From assembly GCA_934663595.1 (NCBI GenBank), contig CAKUKM010000009.1, forward strand, positions 10,843 to 74,842: DNA of 64,000 nucleotides, read 5' to 3'. Below, piece by piece: positions 1 to 9,337 of the stretch; the stretch's first letter is position 1, and each line of letters starts with the position of its first letter. Made by a program: the position numbers and the translations under genes. The notes under the pieces are model-generated. The model did no database searches. It was not told the DNA's origin and saw nothing but the letters and a program-made list of their open reading frames with translations. This DNA comes from an uncultured Clostridia bacterium (GTDB lineage Bacteria; Bacillota; Clostridia; Christensenellales; Aristaeellaceae).

Positions 1-884
1 ACCGGGTCCGGGCCGTAATAGCCGCCGATGTACATCGTTCCATAGCCGTCGATCGCATAGCTGATCGACGCGCCCAGACTGATTTGCTCTATCGGAAGCC
101 CCCAGACGAAATCGCCGGTCGCCGCATCCACCGCCGTCAGGCCCTCTGCCGCGTTGTAGAGCATCACCAGCGCGCTGCCGCCGTTGGCATTCACAAACGC
201 CGTCGTGCTGTCCAGCTCCGTTGCATACGGCTGATAGAGCGCCGTGCTCCAGACCACATTGCCCGCCGCGTCGGTCACGCGCACGTCCAGCGTCTCGTCG
301 CCATCGCCATACGAAAGCTCCGCGCGCAGGAACAGGCCGTCCGCAATGCGCTCAAAGATCTGGAACGGGTCGTTGGAATCCACGTCCGCCGCGCGCACAT
401 AGCCGATCTGGCCGTCGTATTCGCAATACACGAATTCCGCATTGTATTGATGGCAGTTGGTCACGCCCGCGCCCTCCGGAATCTCGGCCAGCACCGCGGA
501 GGTCGAATCCGCCTCCGCATACAGAAGCGTATTGGCGCGCACGGTGGTCTGATCGCCCAGATAGCCGTCGCCAGGCTCTTCCACCGGCGTCTCTTCTACG
601 GGCGCGGCAGTCGCCTCCAGATATTCCGCCAGAATATAGCCGCTGAAGCCGCCGTAGGAGCCGTAGATGAACTCCTGCGAATACCAGGAGCAGTCCTCCA
701 CCAGCGCGCCCAGGGGCACCTGAATCAGGCGCTCGGCCGAAGTATCCGGCTCCGCGCGCATCGAAACCCATTCGTCGCAGCGAACCACCGTCATATCGCC
801 GATAAAGCCGTTTCCGGCCTCCGCGAACGCGCTCATGCCCAGCAGCAGCGCAAGGCAAATCAAAATCCCCAGCGTTTTTCTCAT
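1..884 (-). CDS. Secreted SH3-domain protein with PQQ-like repeats (3' partial)
   Basis: Translating leftward from the ATG at 884 gives an open frame to the window edge, so the C-terminus is missing. A good Shine-Dalgarno (GGAGGTG) precedes the start. Residues 1-21 form a signal peptide (MRKT, then a leucine-rich core ending in AFAEA). Two bacterial SH3-like repeats follow (about 28-90 and 108-165), each starting with a TVR/VSMRAEP-like strand, separated by a Pro/Glu linker. After residue 190 the sequence becomes beta-rich, and TAVDAATGDFVW resembles the blade motif of PQQ-type beta-propellers. SH3b domains usually bind cell-wall peptides, so an exported wall-associated protein is likely. The exact role is unknown. 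Confidence 0.75.
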   Translation of the reverse strand, partial: MRKTLGILICLALLLGMSAFAEAGNGFIGDMTVVRCDEWVSMRAEPDTSAERLIQVPLGALVEDCSWYSQEFIYGSYGGFSGYILAEYLEATAAPVEETPVEEPGDGYLGDQTTVRANTLLYAEADSTSAVLAEIPEGAGVTNCHQYNAEFVYCEYDGQIGYVRAADVDSNDPFQIFERIADGLFLRAELSYGDGDETLDVRVTDAAGNVVWSTALYQPYATELDSTTAFVNANGGSALVMLYNAAEGLTAVDAATGDFVWGLPIEQISLGASISYAIDGYGTMYIGGYYGPDP

Positions 885-969
885 ACCGCACCTCCGTATC
901 AACGTTTTTTACCATTATATCCCATTTTTTTACAAATCGCAACCAATCTCCCGAAAAGTCGCAGCTTGA

Positions 970-2376
970 TCAATACAGCGTCATATTTTTAAATTCATAG
1001 CCGTCCGTCGTGAGCTGCACCTGCACCTCGCCCTGCAGCGCGCGCATGTCCAGCACGTACAGCTGCCATTCGCCGCTGACCTTTTCCGCCTTGCGCGCAA
1101 TTTTCGCGGTCTTTCCCCGCTCGTCCTGCGCCGCAATCTCAAACGCCGCCTCGCCCGTCCGGCGCAGCTCGAACGCCAGATAGCGATGTCCCTTCAGCGA
1201 AAGCGCCATTTCCGGCGCGGCGGCCGCCTGCTCGGGCACGGCGCCGGTCGCCTCCCGGTTGAGCAGCGCCGCGGCATAGCGGTCGAACGCGTAGTCCGGC
1301 TGCTGGTTGAGCAGATCGTAATCATAGTCCCTATAGAACGCGTATTCCTCTTCCAGATAGTCCCTGTAGTTCTCCTTCGTAAGCAGGTATTCTCCATCGC
1401 GCATCCAGCGCAGAATCAGGCTGCTCACCCAGCCGCCGTAATGGGTGAAATCCTTGTAGTTGTTCAGATCCGTCGTAATATCCGTGCGGTTGTTGAACGA
1501 ATACAGGCGAATATTCGGGCATTCCAGCACCAGCTCGATCACATACTGCTCCTCCTCGATCTGGCGAAGCAGCTGCCCGCGCTCCACCGTCAGCCGCCAC
1601 CACGCGGCGCTGTAGGGCGAGAGGAAATAGTAAAACGTCACGTCCGGATACTGCCGGGCCAGATCGGTCACGTTCGTTTCGATGTTTTCGCGAATCGTCT
1701 CGCGTTCCTCGTCCGACAAATGCGTGTCGGGCGGCACCTGCGCGCGATTGCGATTGTCCTTGAACACCGCCTCCCGGCCGTAGGTAAATCGATTCTCCCA
1801 CCGGGCGTATTCATCGAAGGAATCCATGCCCGGCGCGAAATCCGCGTGCCGCGTTTCCGCAATCATCGGAAGCACGCGCTCCATGATCACATTGCGATTC
1901 AGCACGTATTTCAGGTCGTTAAAGGGATTGTCGTCGTACAGATACGTCGGATACGCGCCGAGATCCGTGCGCATTTCGTCCTTACCCTGCGCGAACTTCT
2001 CCATATCCAGGCAGCGCACCACCGTTTTCAGCTTCGGCTGGCTCGCGAGGGCGACCTTCAGATTGTCGTTGACCTCGCGATACGTGCCGCCGGAATAGGG
2101 CACCTTGATCGAATGCGTCCCGAACAGCGCGTCCATCTCCGTGGTCGCAAAATTCTCCGTCATCGACGTGCCGGTAATCAGTGCGTCGTAATCGAAATTG
2201 CGGCTGATGCCGTTGTTCTGGCTGCGCTCGTTGTTCAGCCGGTAGTAATAGGTCTCCGTGTCCGGCGCGTGATAATGGAAAAACGGATCGACCTTATAGA
2301 CCAGTCCGCCCGCGACGCCCAGCGCGGCCAGCACGATCGCAAGATATCCCGCAACCCAGAGCTTCATTTTCTTCAT
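970..2376 (-). CDS. SGNH/AlgX-like membrane-anchored protein, probable O-acetylation partner
   Basis: A 468-residue protein with one N-terminal membrane segment (about 8-28) and a long extracytoplasmic part. ITGTSMT (68-74) matches the catalytic Ser block of SGNH/AlgX/DHHW-type proteins. DFTHYGGW near residue 311 fits the Asp-x-x-His block late in the same fold. It lies immediately downstream of the MBOAT gene (gap 13 bp), in the same direction. In alginate- and teichoic-acid-type systems an MBOAT protein moves acyl groups across the membrane and an SGNH protein transfers them onto a glycan. I infer the same here; the acceptor polymer is unknown. The C-terminal 80 residues look like a small beta domain. 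Confidence 0.75.
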   Translation of the reverse strand: MKKMKLWVAGYLAIVLAALGVAGGLVYKVDPFFHYHAPDTETYYYRLNNERSQNNGISRNFDYDALITGTSMTENFATTEMDALFGTHSIKVPYSGGTYREVNDNLKVALASQPKLKTVVRCLDMEKFAQGKDEMRTDLGAYPTYLYDDNPFNDLKYVLNRNVIMERVLPMIAETRHADFAPGMDSFDEYARWENRFTYGREAVFKDNRNRAQVPPDTHLSDEERETIRENIETNVTDLARQYPDVTFYYFLSPYSAAWWRLTVERGQLLRQIEEEQYVIELVLECPNIRLYSFNNRTDITTDLNNYKDFTHYGGWVSSLILRWMRDGEYLLTKENYRDYLEEEYAFYRDYDYDLLNQQPDYAFDRYAAALLNREATGAVPEQAAAAPEMALSLKGHRYLAFELRRTGEAAFEIAAQDERGKTAKIARKAEKVSGEWQLYVLDMRALQGEVQVQLTTDGYEFKNMTLY

Positions 2377-2389
2377 GCCGCCCGCCTCC

Positions 2390-3835
2390 TTAGAAATTGA
2401 AATACACGAACACGGATTCCGCGCTCAGGCACAGCACGCACCAGACCATCGCGATCGCCGCAAACACCATCGATGCAAAGCCCTTTCGCGTGCGCGTGCG
2501 GTAATTGTTCTCCGGAATCAGGCAAATCAGAAACGCCGCCGCGAAGAACGCGAGCATCCAGAAGCCGCGCACCTGATCGATCTTTCCCGCAATGTGCAAA
2601 ACGCGCGCGAAAACCGAGAGCTCCGGCAGCTCGAACGCCGCAATCAGCCCGTCGCCAATCGCCGTGGACTGGAACTTCAAAATCCGCTTGAGCATCTGAA
2701 GCCATGCGCCCACGCTCGGCGCGCGGAACAGCAGCCACAGCGCGTTGACGCACGCGAACGTGCCCGTCCACCGCACCGTCTCCATCAGCTTCGATTCCTT
2801 CTTTTCAAACAGGCGATCCAAAATGCTCAGCAGCCCGTGCAGCGCGCCCCACAGCAGAAACGTCCAGTTCGCGCCGTGCCAGAGACCGCTGATCAGGAAC
2901 ACGATCATCGTGTTCAGATAGGTCATCGCCCTGCCCTTCCGGCTGCCGCCCAGTGGGATATAGATGTATTTCGTCAGGAATTTCGTAAGCGAAATATGCC
3001 AGCGCTTCCAGAAATCGCGGATCGACAGCGCCTTATACGGCGAATCAAAGTTCATCGCCAGCTCGATATTCAGCATTCGCGAAACGCCGATCGCCATATC
3101 GCTGTAGCCGCTGAAATCAAAATAGATTTCAAACGTATAGCTCAGCATCGTCAGAATCAGCTCCATCGACGTGGCCGTTTCCGCTCGCGCAAAGCCCCAG
3201 CTCACCGCCGCCGCAAACGTATCCGCCAGCACCATTTTCTTAAACAGGCCGAAGCTGAACATCTTAATTCCCTCGGCCAGGTGCTCCCAATTGAGCTTCT
3301 TGCGCTCCGGATCGTTCAGCTGCCCGATGAAATCCGTCGGCTCCGCCAGCGGGCCCATCAGCAGCTTCGGGAAATACAGGATATACGTTAAATAATCCAT
3401 CAGCGCGCAATCCCGGATTTCCTCCCGCTCCACGCTCACGAGATACGCAATCTGCTGGAACGTAAAAAAGCTGATGCCGATCGGCAATATCCAATTCCGC
3501 AGCGGAATCTGCGCGCCCAGCAGCGCGTTGACGTTCGAAATCGCGAAATTGGCGTATTTCAGCGCCAGCAGCAGTCCGGCGTTGACTGCGACCGGCAGAA
3601 ACAGCAGTGCCTTTTTCCTGCGTCCATGCTGAATCAGCCGCGCGAAGGCATAATTGACCGCGATGCTCGCCGCCAGCAGCATCAGCGCCTTCAAATTGGC
3701 GTAGCCGTAAAACAGCGCGCTGCCCGCGATGAGCGCAATCTTGCCCCAGCGCGTTCCGATTTTATTCGCGCCGAAATACGCAATCAGCAGAATCGGCAGA
3801 AACGCCAGTATAAACAGGTAGGAATTAAAGACCAT
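2390..3835 (-). CDS. MBOAT-family O-acyltransferase (AlgI/DltB-like)
   Basis: A polytopic membrane protein of about 481 residues. The ATG at 3835 (MVFNSYLF) is chosen because GGAGGAG lies just upstream; the frame is open further but without a better site. The MBOAT signature is clear: FDFSGYSDMAIG (239-250), WKRWHISL (276-283) and SGLWHGANW with the catalytic His at about 320. Members such as AlgI and DltB move acyl groups from a cytoplasmic donor to cell-surface polymers. The SGNH-like gene directly downstream supports a two-gene surface O-acetylation unit. A role in D-alanylation is less likely, since no dltA or dltC is nearby. Confidence 0.9.
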   Translation of the reverse strand: MVFNSYLFILAFLPILLIAYFGANKIGTRWGKIALIAGSALFYGYANLKALMLLAASIAVNYAFARLIQHGRRKKALLFLPVAVNAGLLLALKYANFAISNVNALLGAQIPLRNWILPIGISFFTFQQIAYLVSVEREEIRDCALMDYLTYILYFPKLLMGPLAEPTDFIGQLNDPERKKLNWEHLAEGIKMFSFGLFKKMVLADTFAAAVSWGFARAETATSMELILTMLSYTFEIYFDFSGYSDMAIGVSRMLNIELAMNFDSPYKALSIRDFWKRWHISLTKFLTKYIYIPLGGSRKGRAMTYLNTMIVFLISGLWHGANWTFLLWGALHGLLSILDRLFEKKESKLMETVRWTGTFACVNALWLLFRAPSVGAWLQMLKRILKFQSTAIGDGLIAAFELPELSVFARVLHIAGKIDQVRGFWMLAFFAAAFLICLIPENNYRTRTRKGFASMVFAAIAMVWCVLCLSAESVFVYFNF

Positions 3836-3941
3836 TGCGAGCTCCTCCATCGCGTTTTTCGTTCGTAAAGCTGTATTCAGGATAGCACAAAACGCCGCTT
3901 CGTTCAAGCGTTAACGCCATTTTTTCAATTCGCCCTCCGGC

Positions 3942-3970
3942 TTGACAGTCCCGCCCGGACGTGTTATATT
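3942..3970 (+). promoter_or_regulatory. Sigma-A promoter for the histidine phosphatase gene
   Basis: TTGACA (3942-3947), 17-bp spacer, TATATT (3965-3970), 31 bp before the start codon at 4001. Confidence 0.7.
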
Positions 3971-4000
3971 CAATAAAAAAGCAAATGAGGGAATCGCTTC

Positions 4001-4705
4001 ATGAAACTGTTGATTATCCGACACGGCGAACCGGACTATTCCATCGATTCGCTGACCGAAAAGGGCTGGCGCGAGGCGGAGCTATTGGCTGATCGCCTGT
4101 CCAAGCTGCAAATCCGCGATTTTTATGTTTCGCCCATGGGCCGTGCGCGCGCGACTGCGAAGCCGACGCTCGAGCGTCTCGGCCGCACGGCGGAGGTATT
4201 GGACTGGCTGCACGAGTTCCGCGGTCAGATAATCAATCCATCCACCGGGGAAAGATGCATTCCGTGGAATCTTGCGCCGCAATACTGGACGAAGCAGCCG
4301 GATCTCTACGATCCCGTTGCCTGGCGCGATCACGCGCTTTACAAGCCGGGCACGGTGGAAAAGGTCTTTGATGAAACGGCGGCGGGGATTGACGCGCTGC
4401 TGCTGCGCTACGGTTACCAGCGCGACGGCGGCATTTACCGCTGCGCGGAGAACACATGCGACACGATTGCGCTGTTCTGTCATTTCGCGCTGGGCATGGC
4501 GATTGTCGCGCATCTGATCGGCGTTTCTCCGGTTGTGATGTGGCAGGGCTTCTTCCTCCCGACCAGCTCGGTCACGACCTTCATCACCGAAGAGCGCGTA
4601 AAAGGCGAAGTCTACTTCAAATGCATGCAGCTGGGCGACACCAGTCATCTCTACGCGGCCTCCGAGCCCCTCTCCCCCGCCGGCCTCTTTCCGGAGTGTC
4701 GGTAG
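4001..4705 (+). CDS. Histidine phosphatase family protein (phosphoglycerate mutase-like)
   Basis: A 234-residue protein that opens with LLIIRHGEPDY; the RHGEP block (residues 7-11) carries the phospho-accepting His of the histidine phosphatase superfamily. A second conserved region (VSPMGRARATAKPTLE) supplies the usual Arg. The later ALFCHFALGM carries a His where the family has its second catalytic His. The substrate cannot be read from sequence. It is a single-gene transcription unit with its own consensus promoter and a terminator about 105 bp downstream. Confidence 0.85.
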   Translation: MKLLIIRHGEPDYSIDSLTEKGWREAELLADRLSKLQIRDFYVSPMGRARATAKPTLERLGRTAEVLDWLHEFRGQIINPSTGERCIPWNLAPQYWTKQPDLYDPVAWRDHALYKPGTVEKVFDETAAGIDALLLRYGYQRDGGIYRCAENTCDTIALFCHFALGMAIVAHLIGVSPVVMWQGFFLPTSSVTTFITEERVKGEVYFKCMQLGDTSHLYAASEPLSPAGLFPECR

Positions 4706-4741
4706 AACCGACTGTCAATTGCTGCCGCGCTTGATCATGGC

Positions 4742-4770
4742 GATTTTGAGTCGGGTAGCGACTCAAAATC
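4742..4770 (+). repeat. Perfect hairpin, twin of the downstream terminator
   Basis: GATTTTGAGTC and GACTCAAAATC form an 11-bp stem around a 7-base loop (GGGTAGC). It has no T-tract. Stem architecture and loop (GGATAGC-like) resemble the terminator hairpin 40 bp downstream, so it may be a degenerate duplicate or an mRNA 3'-end stabiliser. Confidence 0.55.
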
Positions 4771-4809
4771 TGGGTGGGCGGTAATTGCTGGCTTTGTTCC
4801 CATTAAGAC

Positions 4810-4852
4810 GCACATTGAGCCGGATAGCGGCTCAATGTGCTTTCTTTTTTCC
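4810..4852 (+). terminator. Rho-independent terminator after the histidine phosphatase gene
   Basis: A 13-bp perfect stem, GCACATTGAGCCG with CGGCTCAATGTGC, loop GATAG, followed by TTTCTTTTTT. Confidence 0.9.
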
Positions 4853-4915
4853 TATTTCAATTTTAGCTGAAAACTATGGTGCGGCTTGCTCCGGATGGCG
4901 GATTCATTCCCTTTT

Positions 4916-6913
4916 TTAGTTCACCGCCACTCCGTCCAGTTTGTCGCCGAAGCGGGTTTGCGCCATTTCGATGATCTTTTTGCTTTTCTCGGTATCGGCG
5001 CTCATCAGCTCCCGCGCCAGGTCGTGCGTTTGCTTCAGCAGCGCCGTATCCGTTCCGGCCAGGCCGATTCCTTCGGCGATGGCGCCGGACTGGCGCGTTC
5101 CGAACAGCTCGCCCGGCCCGCGCAGCTCCATATCCTTTTGCGCAATTTTGAATCCGTCGCTCGTGCCGGTCAGGAATCGCAATCGCTCGTTCGGCTCGGC
5201 CATCAGGAAGCACCACGATTCATGCGCGCCGCGGCCCACGCGCCCGCGCAGCTGATGCAGCTGGGCCAGGCCGAATCGCTCTGCATTCTCAATTACCATA
5301 ATCGTGGCGTTCGGCACGTTCACGCCCACCTCGATCACCGTGGTCGAAACCAGCACGTCGGCCTCGCCCCGGCGGAATTTTTCGAGCACCGCGTCCTTAT
5401 CGGCGGGGCGCATTCGGCCGTGCACCAGTTCAATTCGCAGCTCCGGCAATCGATTTGTGCGCAAATCCTCATAGACCAGCTCGGCGGGCGACGCGTCCAC
5501 GGCCTCGGATTCCTCCACCAGCGGGCAGACGACATACGCCTGCCGCCCCTTTGCGATTTCCGCGCGCAGAAAGCCGTACAGCCCGTCGCGCTTCGCCTCC
5601 GGGACGATGCGCGTGGCCACCGGCTTGCGGCCCGGCGGCAGCTCGTCCACGATGGAAATATCGAGATCGCCATACAGAATCAGCGAAAGCGACCGCGGAA
5701 TCGGCGTGGCGGACATGACCAGCACGTTCGTCGCATCGCCCTTTTCGCCCAGGCGCGTGCGCTGGCGAACGCCGAATCGGTGCTGCTCGTCCGTCACGAC
5801 CAGGCCCAGATTCCGGTATTCCACCTTGTCGGTAATCAGCGCGTGCGTGCCGATCACCACGTCCCACTCGCCGGACTGAATCGCCGCGTGCGCAATGCGA
5901 TGGCCCTTTGCGGTGAGGCTCCCCGTGAGCAGGCCGATCCGGCAGCCGAGCGGCTCCAAAACCGCCTTTGCCGATTCGAAATGCTGCTGCGCGAGCACCT
6001 CCGTCGGCGCCATCAGCGCGGACTGATAGCCGCATTCGTGCGCCATTGCAATCGCGGCAAACGCAATCGCCGTCTTTCCGCAGCCCACGTCGCCCTGCAC
6101 CATGCGCGTCATCGCGCGGTCGGAGCGCAAATCGTCTGCAATTTCATGCGCCACGCGCCTCTGCGCGTTCGTGGGCGGAAACGGCAGCGTCCTCCAGAAC
6201 GCGTCCAGCCGCTCGTCCGCGAAATCCATTTGAATGCCCGTGCGCCCGGCGTTTCGAATCAATCGGAGCGCCATCTGATACAAAAGCAGGTCCTCGAAAG
6301 CGAGTCGCCTGCGCGCCTCCGAAAGCGCCTCGCGGCTGACGGGGAAGTGCGCGTTGCGCAGCGCGAAATTGCGCTCGCACAATCCGAATCGCTCGCGAAT
6401 GTTCTCCGGCAAATCGTCGCGCCACGAGCTGTCGCACGCGTCGAGCGCGCATTCAATCGTGGCTCGCAGCGCCCTGGGCGGAATGCCGGGAATCGCGCGA
6501 TACACCGGAACCAGCCCGCCGCTTTGCTCGATCGTGGGGCTTACCAGCATCAAAACGCCCTTTTTCCATTCCGGCTTTCCATACAGCAGCAGCTCGCGAT
6601 CGCGCGTCAGCTGCTTTTTCAGCCACGGCTGATTGTACCAGACCGCCTGAATCACCGTTTCGCCGTCGGTCACGAACGCCTTTGTAATCAGCAGCTTCTT
6701 CGCGCGCTGCTCGCGCGCTTCGCCGGTCACGCGCACGCGCACCGCCGCCGGCTGCCCGGCAACCAGCGCGTCCAGCGGCGTAATCGCGCTCAGATCGCGA
6801 TAATCGCGCGGCAGAAGCATCGCAAGATCCCGCACGGAGAAAATCCCCGCGTCGTTCAGCGCCTTCAGGCGCGCCGGGCCGATCCCGCGAATCTGCGAAA
6901 GCATCGTTTCCAA
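4916..6913 (-). CDS. recG: ATP-dependent DNA helicase RecG
   Basis: RecG (665 residues, near the usual 680) reverses stalled replication forks and branch-migrates Holliday junctions. The N-terminus has a helix-hairpin-helix-like stretch (IRGIGPARLKAL) and an OB-fold wedge (about 55-140). The helicase core has Walker A GDVGCGKT (274-281), motif II DEQH (375-378), motif III SATPIPRSL and motif VI QLRGRVGR. The best start is TTG at 6913, nine bases after AGGGAG; an ATG three codons later is an alternative. fakA lies upstream on the same strand with a 69-bp gap, an arrangement common in Firmicutes (yloU-yloV-recG). Confidence 0.95.
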   Translation of the reverse strand: METMLSQIRGIGPARLKALNDAGIFSVRDLAMLLPRDYRDLSAITPLDALVAGQPAAVRVRVTGEAREQRAKKLLITKAFVTDGETVIQAVWYNQPWLKKQLTRDRELLLYGKPEWKKGVLMLVSPTIEQSGGLVPVYRAIPGIPPRALRATIECALDACDSSWRDDLPENIRERFGLCERNFALRNAHFPVSREALSEARRRLAFEDLLLYQMALRLIRNAGRTGIQMDFADERLDAFWRTLPFPPTNAQRRVAHEIADDLRSDRAMTRMVQGDVGCGKTAIAFAAIAMAHECGYQSALMAPTEVLAQQHFESAKAVLEPLGCRIGLLTGSLTAKGHRIAHAAIQSGEWDVVIGTHALITDKVEYRNLGLVVTDEQHRFGVRQRTRLGEKGDATNVLVMSATPIPRSLSLILYGDLDISIVDELPPGRKPVATRIVPEAKRDGLYGFLRAEIAKGRQAYVVCPLVEESEAVDASPAELVYEDLRTNRLPELRIELVHGRMRPADKDAVLEKFRRGEADVLVSTTVIEVGVNVPNATIMVIENAERFGLAQLHQLRGRVGRGAHESWCFLMAEPNERLRFLTGTSDGFKIAQKDMELRGPGELFGTRQSGAIAEGIGLAGTDTALLKQTHDLARELMSADTEKSKKIIEMAQTRFGDKLDGVAVN

Positions 6914-6982
6914 CGGCCATGTCTCCCTTCAAAGCAAATGCCGCACAGCGTATGTACTGCGCGGCATTGCCATTCAACCGAT

Positions 6983-8638
6983 TTATTCCACTGCGATCAG
7001 GTAATAGTACAGCGGCTGGCCGCCGTTCTGCACGTCCACATCGCAATCGGGGTACTGCTCCGCGAACCGGTCGCAAAGCGCCTGCGCCTGCGTCTCCTCC
7101 ACGTCCGCGCCGTAATAGATCGTAATCAGCGAGGATTCCTCGTTCACCATCTTCTCCGCGCATTCCGCGGCCACCTGATCAATCTCGTGCCCGAGCACCT
7201 CGAGCTTGTTGTTGATCATGCCCATGATGTCGCCGGAATGGATCTCGTGGGAATCATAGTTCGTGTTGCGCACGGCGAACGTGATCGACGCGGTATTCAC
7301 ATTCTCCGCCGCCTCGGTCATCGCCTCGGTGTTTTCCTCCACGCCGGCCTCCGGGTTGAACGCCAGCGCCGCGGAAATGCCCATCGGCACCGATTTGGTC
7401 GGCAGCACGATCACATTCTTGTCCGTAAGCCCCTTCGCCTGCTGCGCGGCGAGAATGATGTTGGTGTTGTTCGGCAGGATGAACACATTCTTCGCGCCCG
7501 TGGCCTCCACCGCCTCGGCCAGATCCTGAATGCTCGGATTCATCGTCTGTCCGCCGTCGACCACCTTATCCACATTCAGATCGCGGAAGATATTCACCAG
7601 CCCGTCGCCCAGCGCCACGGCCACAATGCCATATTCCTTCAGCTCGGCCTTTCTGGCCTCCTCGGCCTCGTGGCGCATCGCCTCGCGCTCGCGCGCTTCC
7701 TCGAACATGTTGTCGATCTTCAGCGCGTCCAGCTCGCCCAGCTCCAGCGCGTACTGAATCGCCTTGCCGGGATCGTTCGTGTGCACGTGCACCTTGACCA
7801 CCGAAAGATCGGAAATGACCAGCACGCAATCGCCGATGCGCTCCAGGCGCTTGCGAAGGCGAACGACCTCGCTCTCCTTCATGTCCGGCCGCGGATGCGA
7901 CACGATGAATTCCGTGCAATAGCCGTATTTGATCTGATCGGGCGACAGATCGCCGTGATCGTCCACGAATTCGCCGGGCAGCGCCTTTTCGGTCTTGCCC
8001 TCGTCCGCCTGCGCCTCGACCGTTTCGCCGGTCAGCGCCGCGTACATGCCGCGATAGACCACCATCAGGCCCATTCCGCCGCTGTCGACCACGCCCGCCT
8101 GCTTCAGCACCGGCAGCATCTCGGGGGTCTTGCGCAGAATCGCGTCGCCGCCGGAGAGAATGACCTTGAACAGCTCCACGATATCCGTTTCCTGCGCGCC
8201 GGCCTTTTCCACCTCGTCGGCAATTACGCGCGCGACGGTCAGAATCGTGCCCTCCTTGGGCTTCATAACCGCCTTATAGGCCGTGTTCGCGCCCTCGCGC
8301 ACCATCTTGACCAGCAGCGGCGCGTCGATTTCCTCATGGCCCGCCAGCGCGCGCGCAAAGCCGCGCAGAATCTGGCTCAGGATTACGCCCGAATTGCCTC
8401 TGGCGCCCTTCAGCGCGCCGCGGGCAACCGCATCGGACACGTCCGCCACGCTCGTATAGCGCTTCAGGTTCATTTCCTTGATTGCGGATGTGATCGTCTG
8501 GGTCATGTTGGTGCCCGTATCGCCGTCCGGTACGGGGAATACGTTCAGGGCGTCGACGCTCTCGCGATTTTGCGTCAAAAGCGCGGCTCCCGACGCAAAC
8601 ATCTCCTTGAGCATCATGCCGTCTATTCTGTTTACCAT
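6983..8638 (-). CDS. fakA: DAK-domain fatty acid kinase FakA (YloV family)
   Basis: A 551-residue protein. The N-terminal DhaL-type ATP-binding domain contains the Mg-binding Asp cluster in VPDGDTGTNM and GARGNSGVI. The C-terminal half is the DegV-like domain typical of YloV/FakA. FakA phosphorylates fatty acids held by FakB proteins, feeding exogenous fatty acids into phospholipid synthesis. The start at 8638 (MVNRIDGMML) is preceded by GGAGGG; the frame is open 13 codons further upstream without a better site. The adjacent yloU gene is the conserved partner in Firmicutes. Confidence 0.92.
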   Translation of the reverse strand: MVNRIDGMMLKEMFASGAALLTQNRESVDALNVFPVPDGDTGTNMTQTITSAIKEMNLKRYTSVADVSDAVARGALKGARGNSGVILSQILRGFARALAGHEEIDAPLLVKMVREGANTAYKAVMKPKEGTILTVARVIADEVEKAGAQETDIVELFKVILSGGDAILRKTPEMLPVLKQAGVVDSGGMGLMVVYRGMYAALTGETVEAQADEGKTEKALPGEFVDDHGDLSPDQIKYGYCTEFIVSHPRPDMKESEVVRLRKRLERIGDCVLVISDLSVVKVHVHTNDPGKAIQYALELGELDALKIDNMFEEAREREAMRHEAEEARKAELKEYGIVAVALGDGLVNIFRDLNVDKVVDGGQTMNPSIQDLAEAVEATGAKNVFILPNNTNIILAAQQAKGLTDKNVIVLPTKSVPMGISAALAFNPEAGVEENTEAMTEAAENVNTASITFAVRNTNYDSHEIHSGDIMGMINNKLEVLGHEIDQVAAECAEKMVNEESSLITIYYGADVEETQAQALCDRFAEQYPDCDVDVQNGGQPLYYYLIAVE

Positions 8639-8731
8639 GCCTCTTTGCCCTCCAATAATCGGTCGCGCGAAGCGCACAAAAAGCAGGGCCCGTTTAACGC
8701 CCGCCGTGTTTCGCGCTCATGCGGTTCTCAA

Positions 8732-9082
8732 TCAGACGCGGATATCCTCTACGCAGACATTGACGCGACCGACGGGGATTCCCGTATAGTGCTCCACCTT
8801 GTACTTCACGGTCTCGATAATCGCCGCCGCGACGGCGCTGATGGAAATACCGTATTCCACAATAATGAACAGATCGATATCCACCTTGTCGCCGGAGGTG
8901 CGGATCTTTACGCCGCGGCCCAGATTTTCAATACCCATCAGCTGAACGATGCCGTCCGTGGATCTCTTGGAAGCCATGCCGACAATGCCATAGCAATCCA
9001 GCGCGGCGTAGCCCGCCACGCGCACCAGAACCTCGTCGTTAACCGTTACCAGACCGAGATCGGTAGTGAATTTGCAGTCCAT
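8732..9082 (-). CDS. Asp23/Gls24 family envelope stress protein (YloU-like)
   Basis: A 116-residue protein of the Asp23/Gls24 family, with the ordered motifs VLVRVAGYAAL, GVKIRTSGDKVDIDLFIIVEYG and VKYKVEHYTGIPVGRVNVCVEDI. The start at 9082 has GGGAGG seven bases upstream; an in-frame ATG at 9100 lacks such a site. Family members are small membrane-peripheral proteins linked to envelope homeostasis. The gene precedes fakA and diverges from rpmB, the usual Firmicutes arrangement. Confidence 0.92.
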   Translation of the reverse strand: MDCKFTTDLGLVTVNDEVLVRVAGYAALDCYGIVGMASKRSTDGIVQLMGIENLGRGVKIRTSGDKVDIDLFIIVEYGISISAVAAAIIETVKYKVEHYTGIPVGRVNVCVEDIRV

Positions 9083-9131
9083 ATTCAAACCTCCCATCAA
9101 AGGCTGATTCTATTGCATCCTCTCAAATAAC

Positions 9132-9160
9132 AGTATACCGTTTTTTGCCCGATTATGCAA
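9132..9160 (-). promoter_or_regulatory. Promoter for yloU-fakA-recG
   Basis: Read leftward: TTGCAT (9155-9160), 17-bp spacer, TATACT (9132-9137), about 50 bp before the start codon at 9082. Confidence 0.6.
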
Positions 9161-9263
9161 GCGTCCGAATCGGCGCGGAAGGCAATTTCCTCAAAAATCC
9201 GCCCATTTTTTACATCGAAACGTGACTTTTTCCTGACAAGCATATTTTTTACATCCAATCCTA

Positions 9264-9292
9264 TTGCGTTTTCGGGGGAATGGTGGTATAAT
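9264..9292 (+). promoter_or_regulatory. Promoter for rpmB
   Basis: TTGCGT (9264-9269), 17-bp spacer, TATAAT (9287-9292), 45 bp before the rpmB start. Confidence 0.65.
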
Positions 9293-9337
9293 TCTAATGT
9301 TTGTTGTGACATACCCTTGAAGGAGGTGTGATAGAGT

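Noticed and set aside
84..992. A 302-residue rightward frame and a leftward 196-residue frame near the left edge
   Set aside because: Both are alternative frames of the secreted SH3-domain gene, which has a signal peptide and SH3 repeats and starts at 884.
4886..9130. A 1,414-residue rightward open frame opposite recG and fakA
   Set aside because: It is antisense to recognised genes, rich in Arg, His, Ala and Gln, and has no ribosome site or domain. It is a by-product of high GC in the third codon position.
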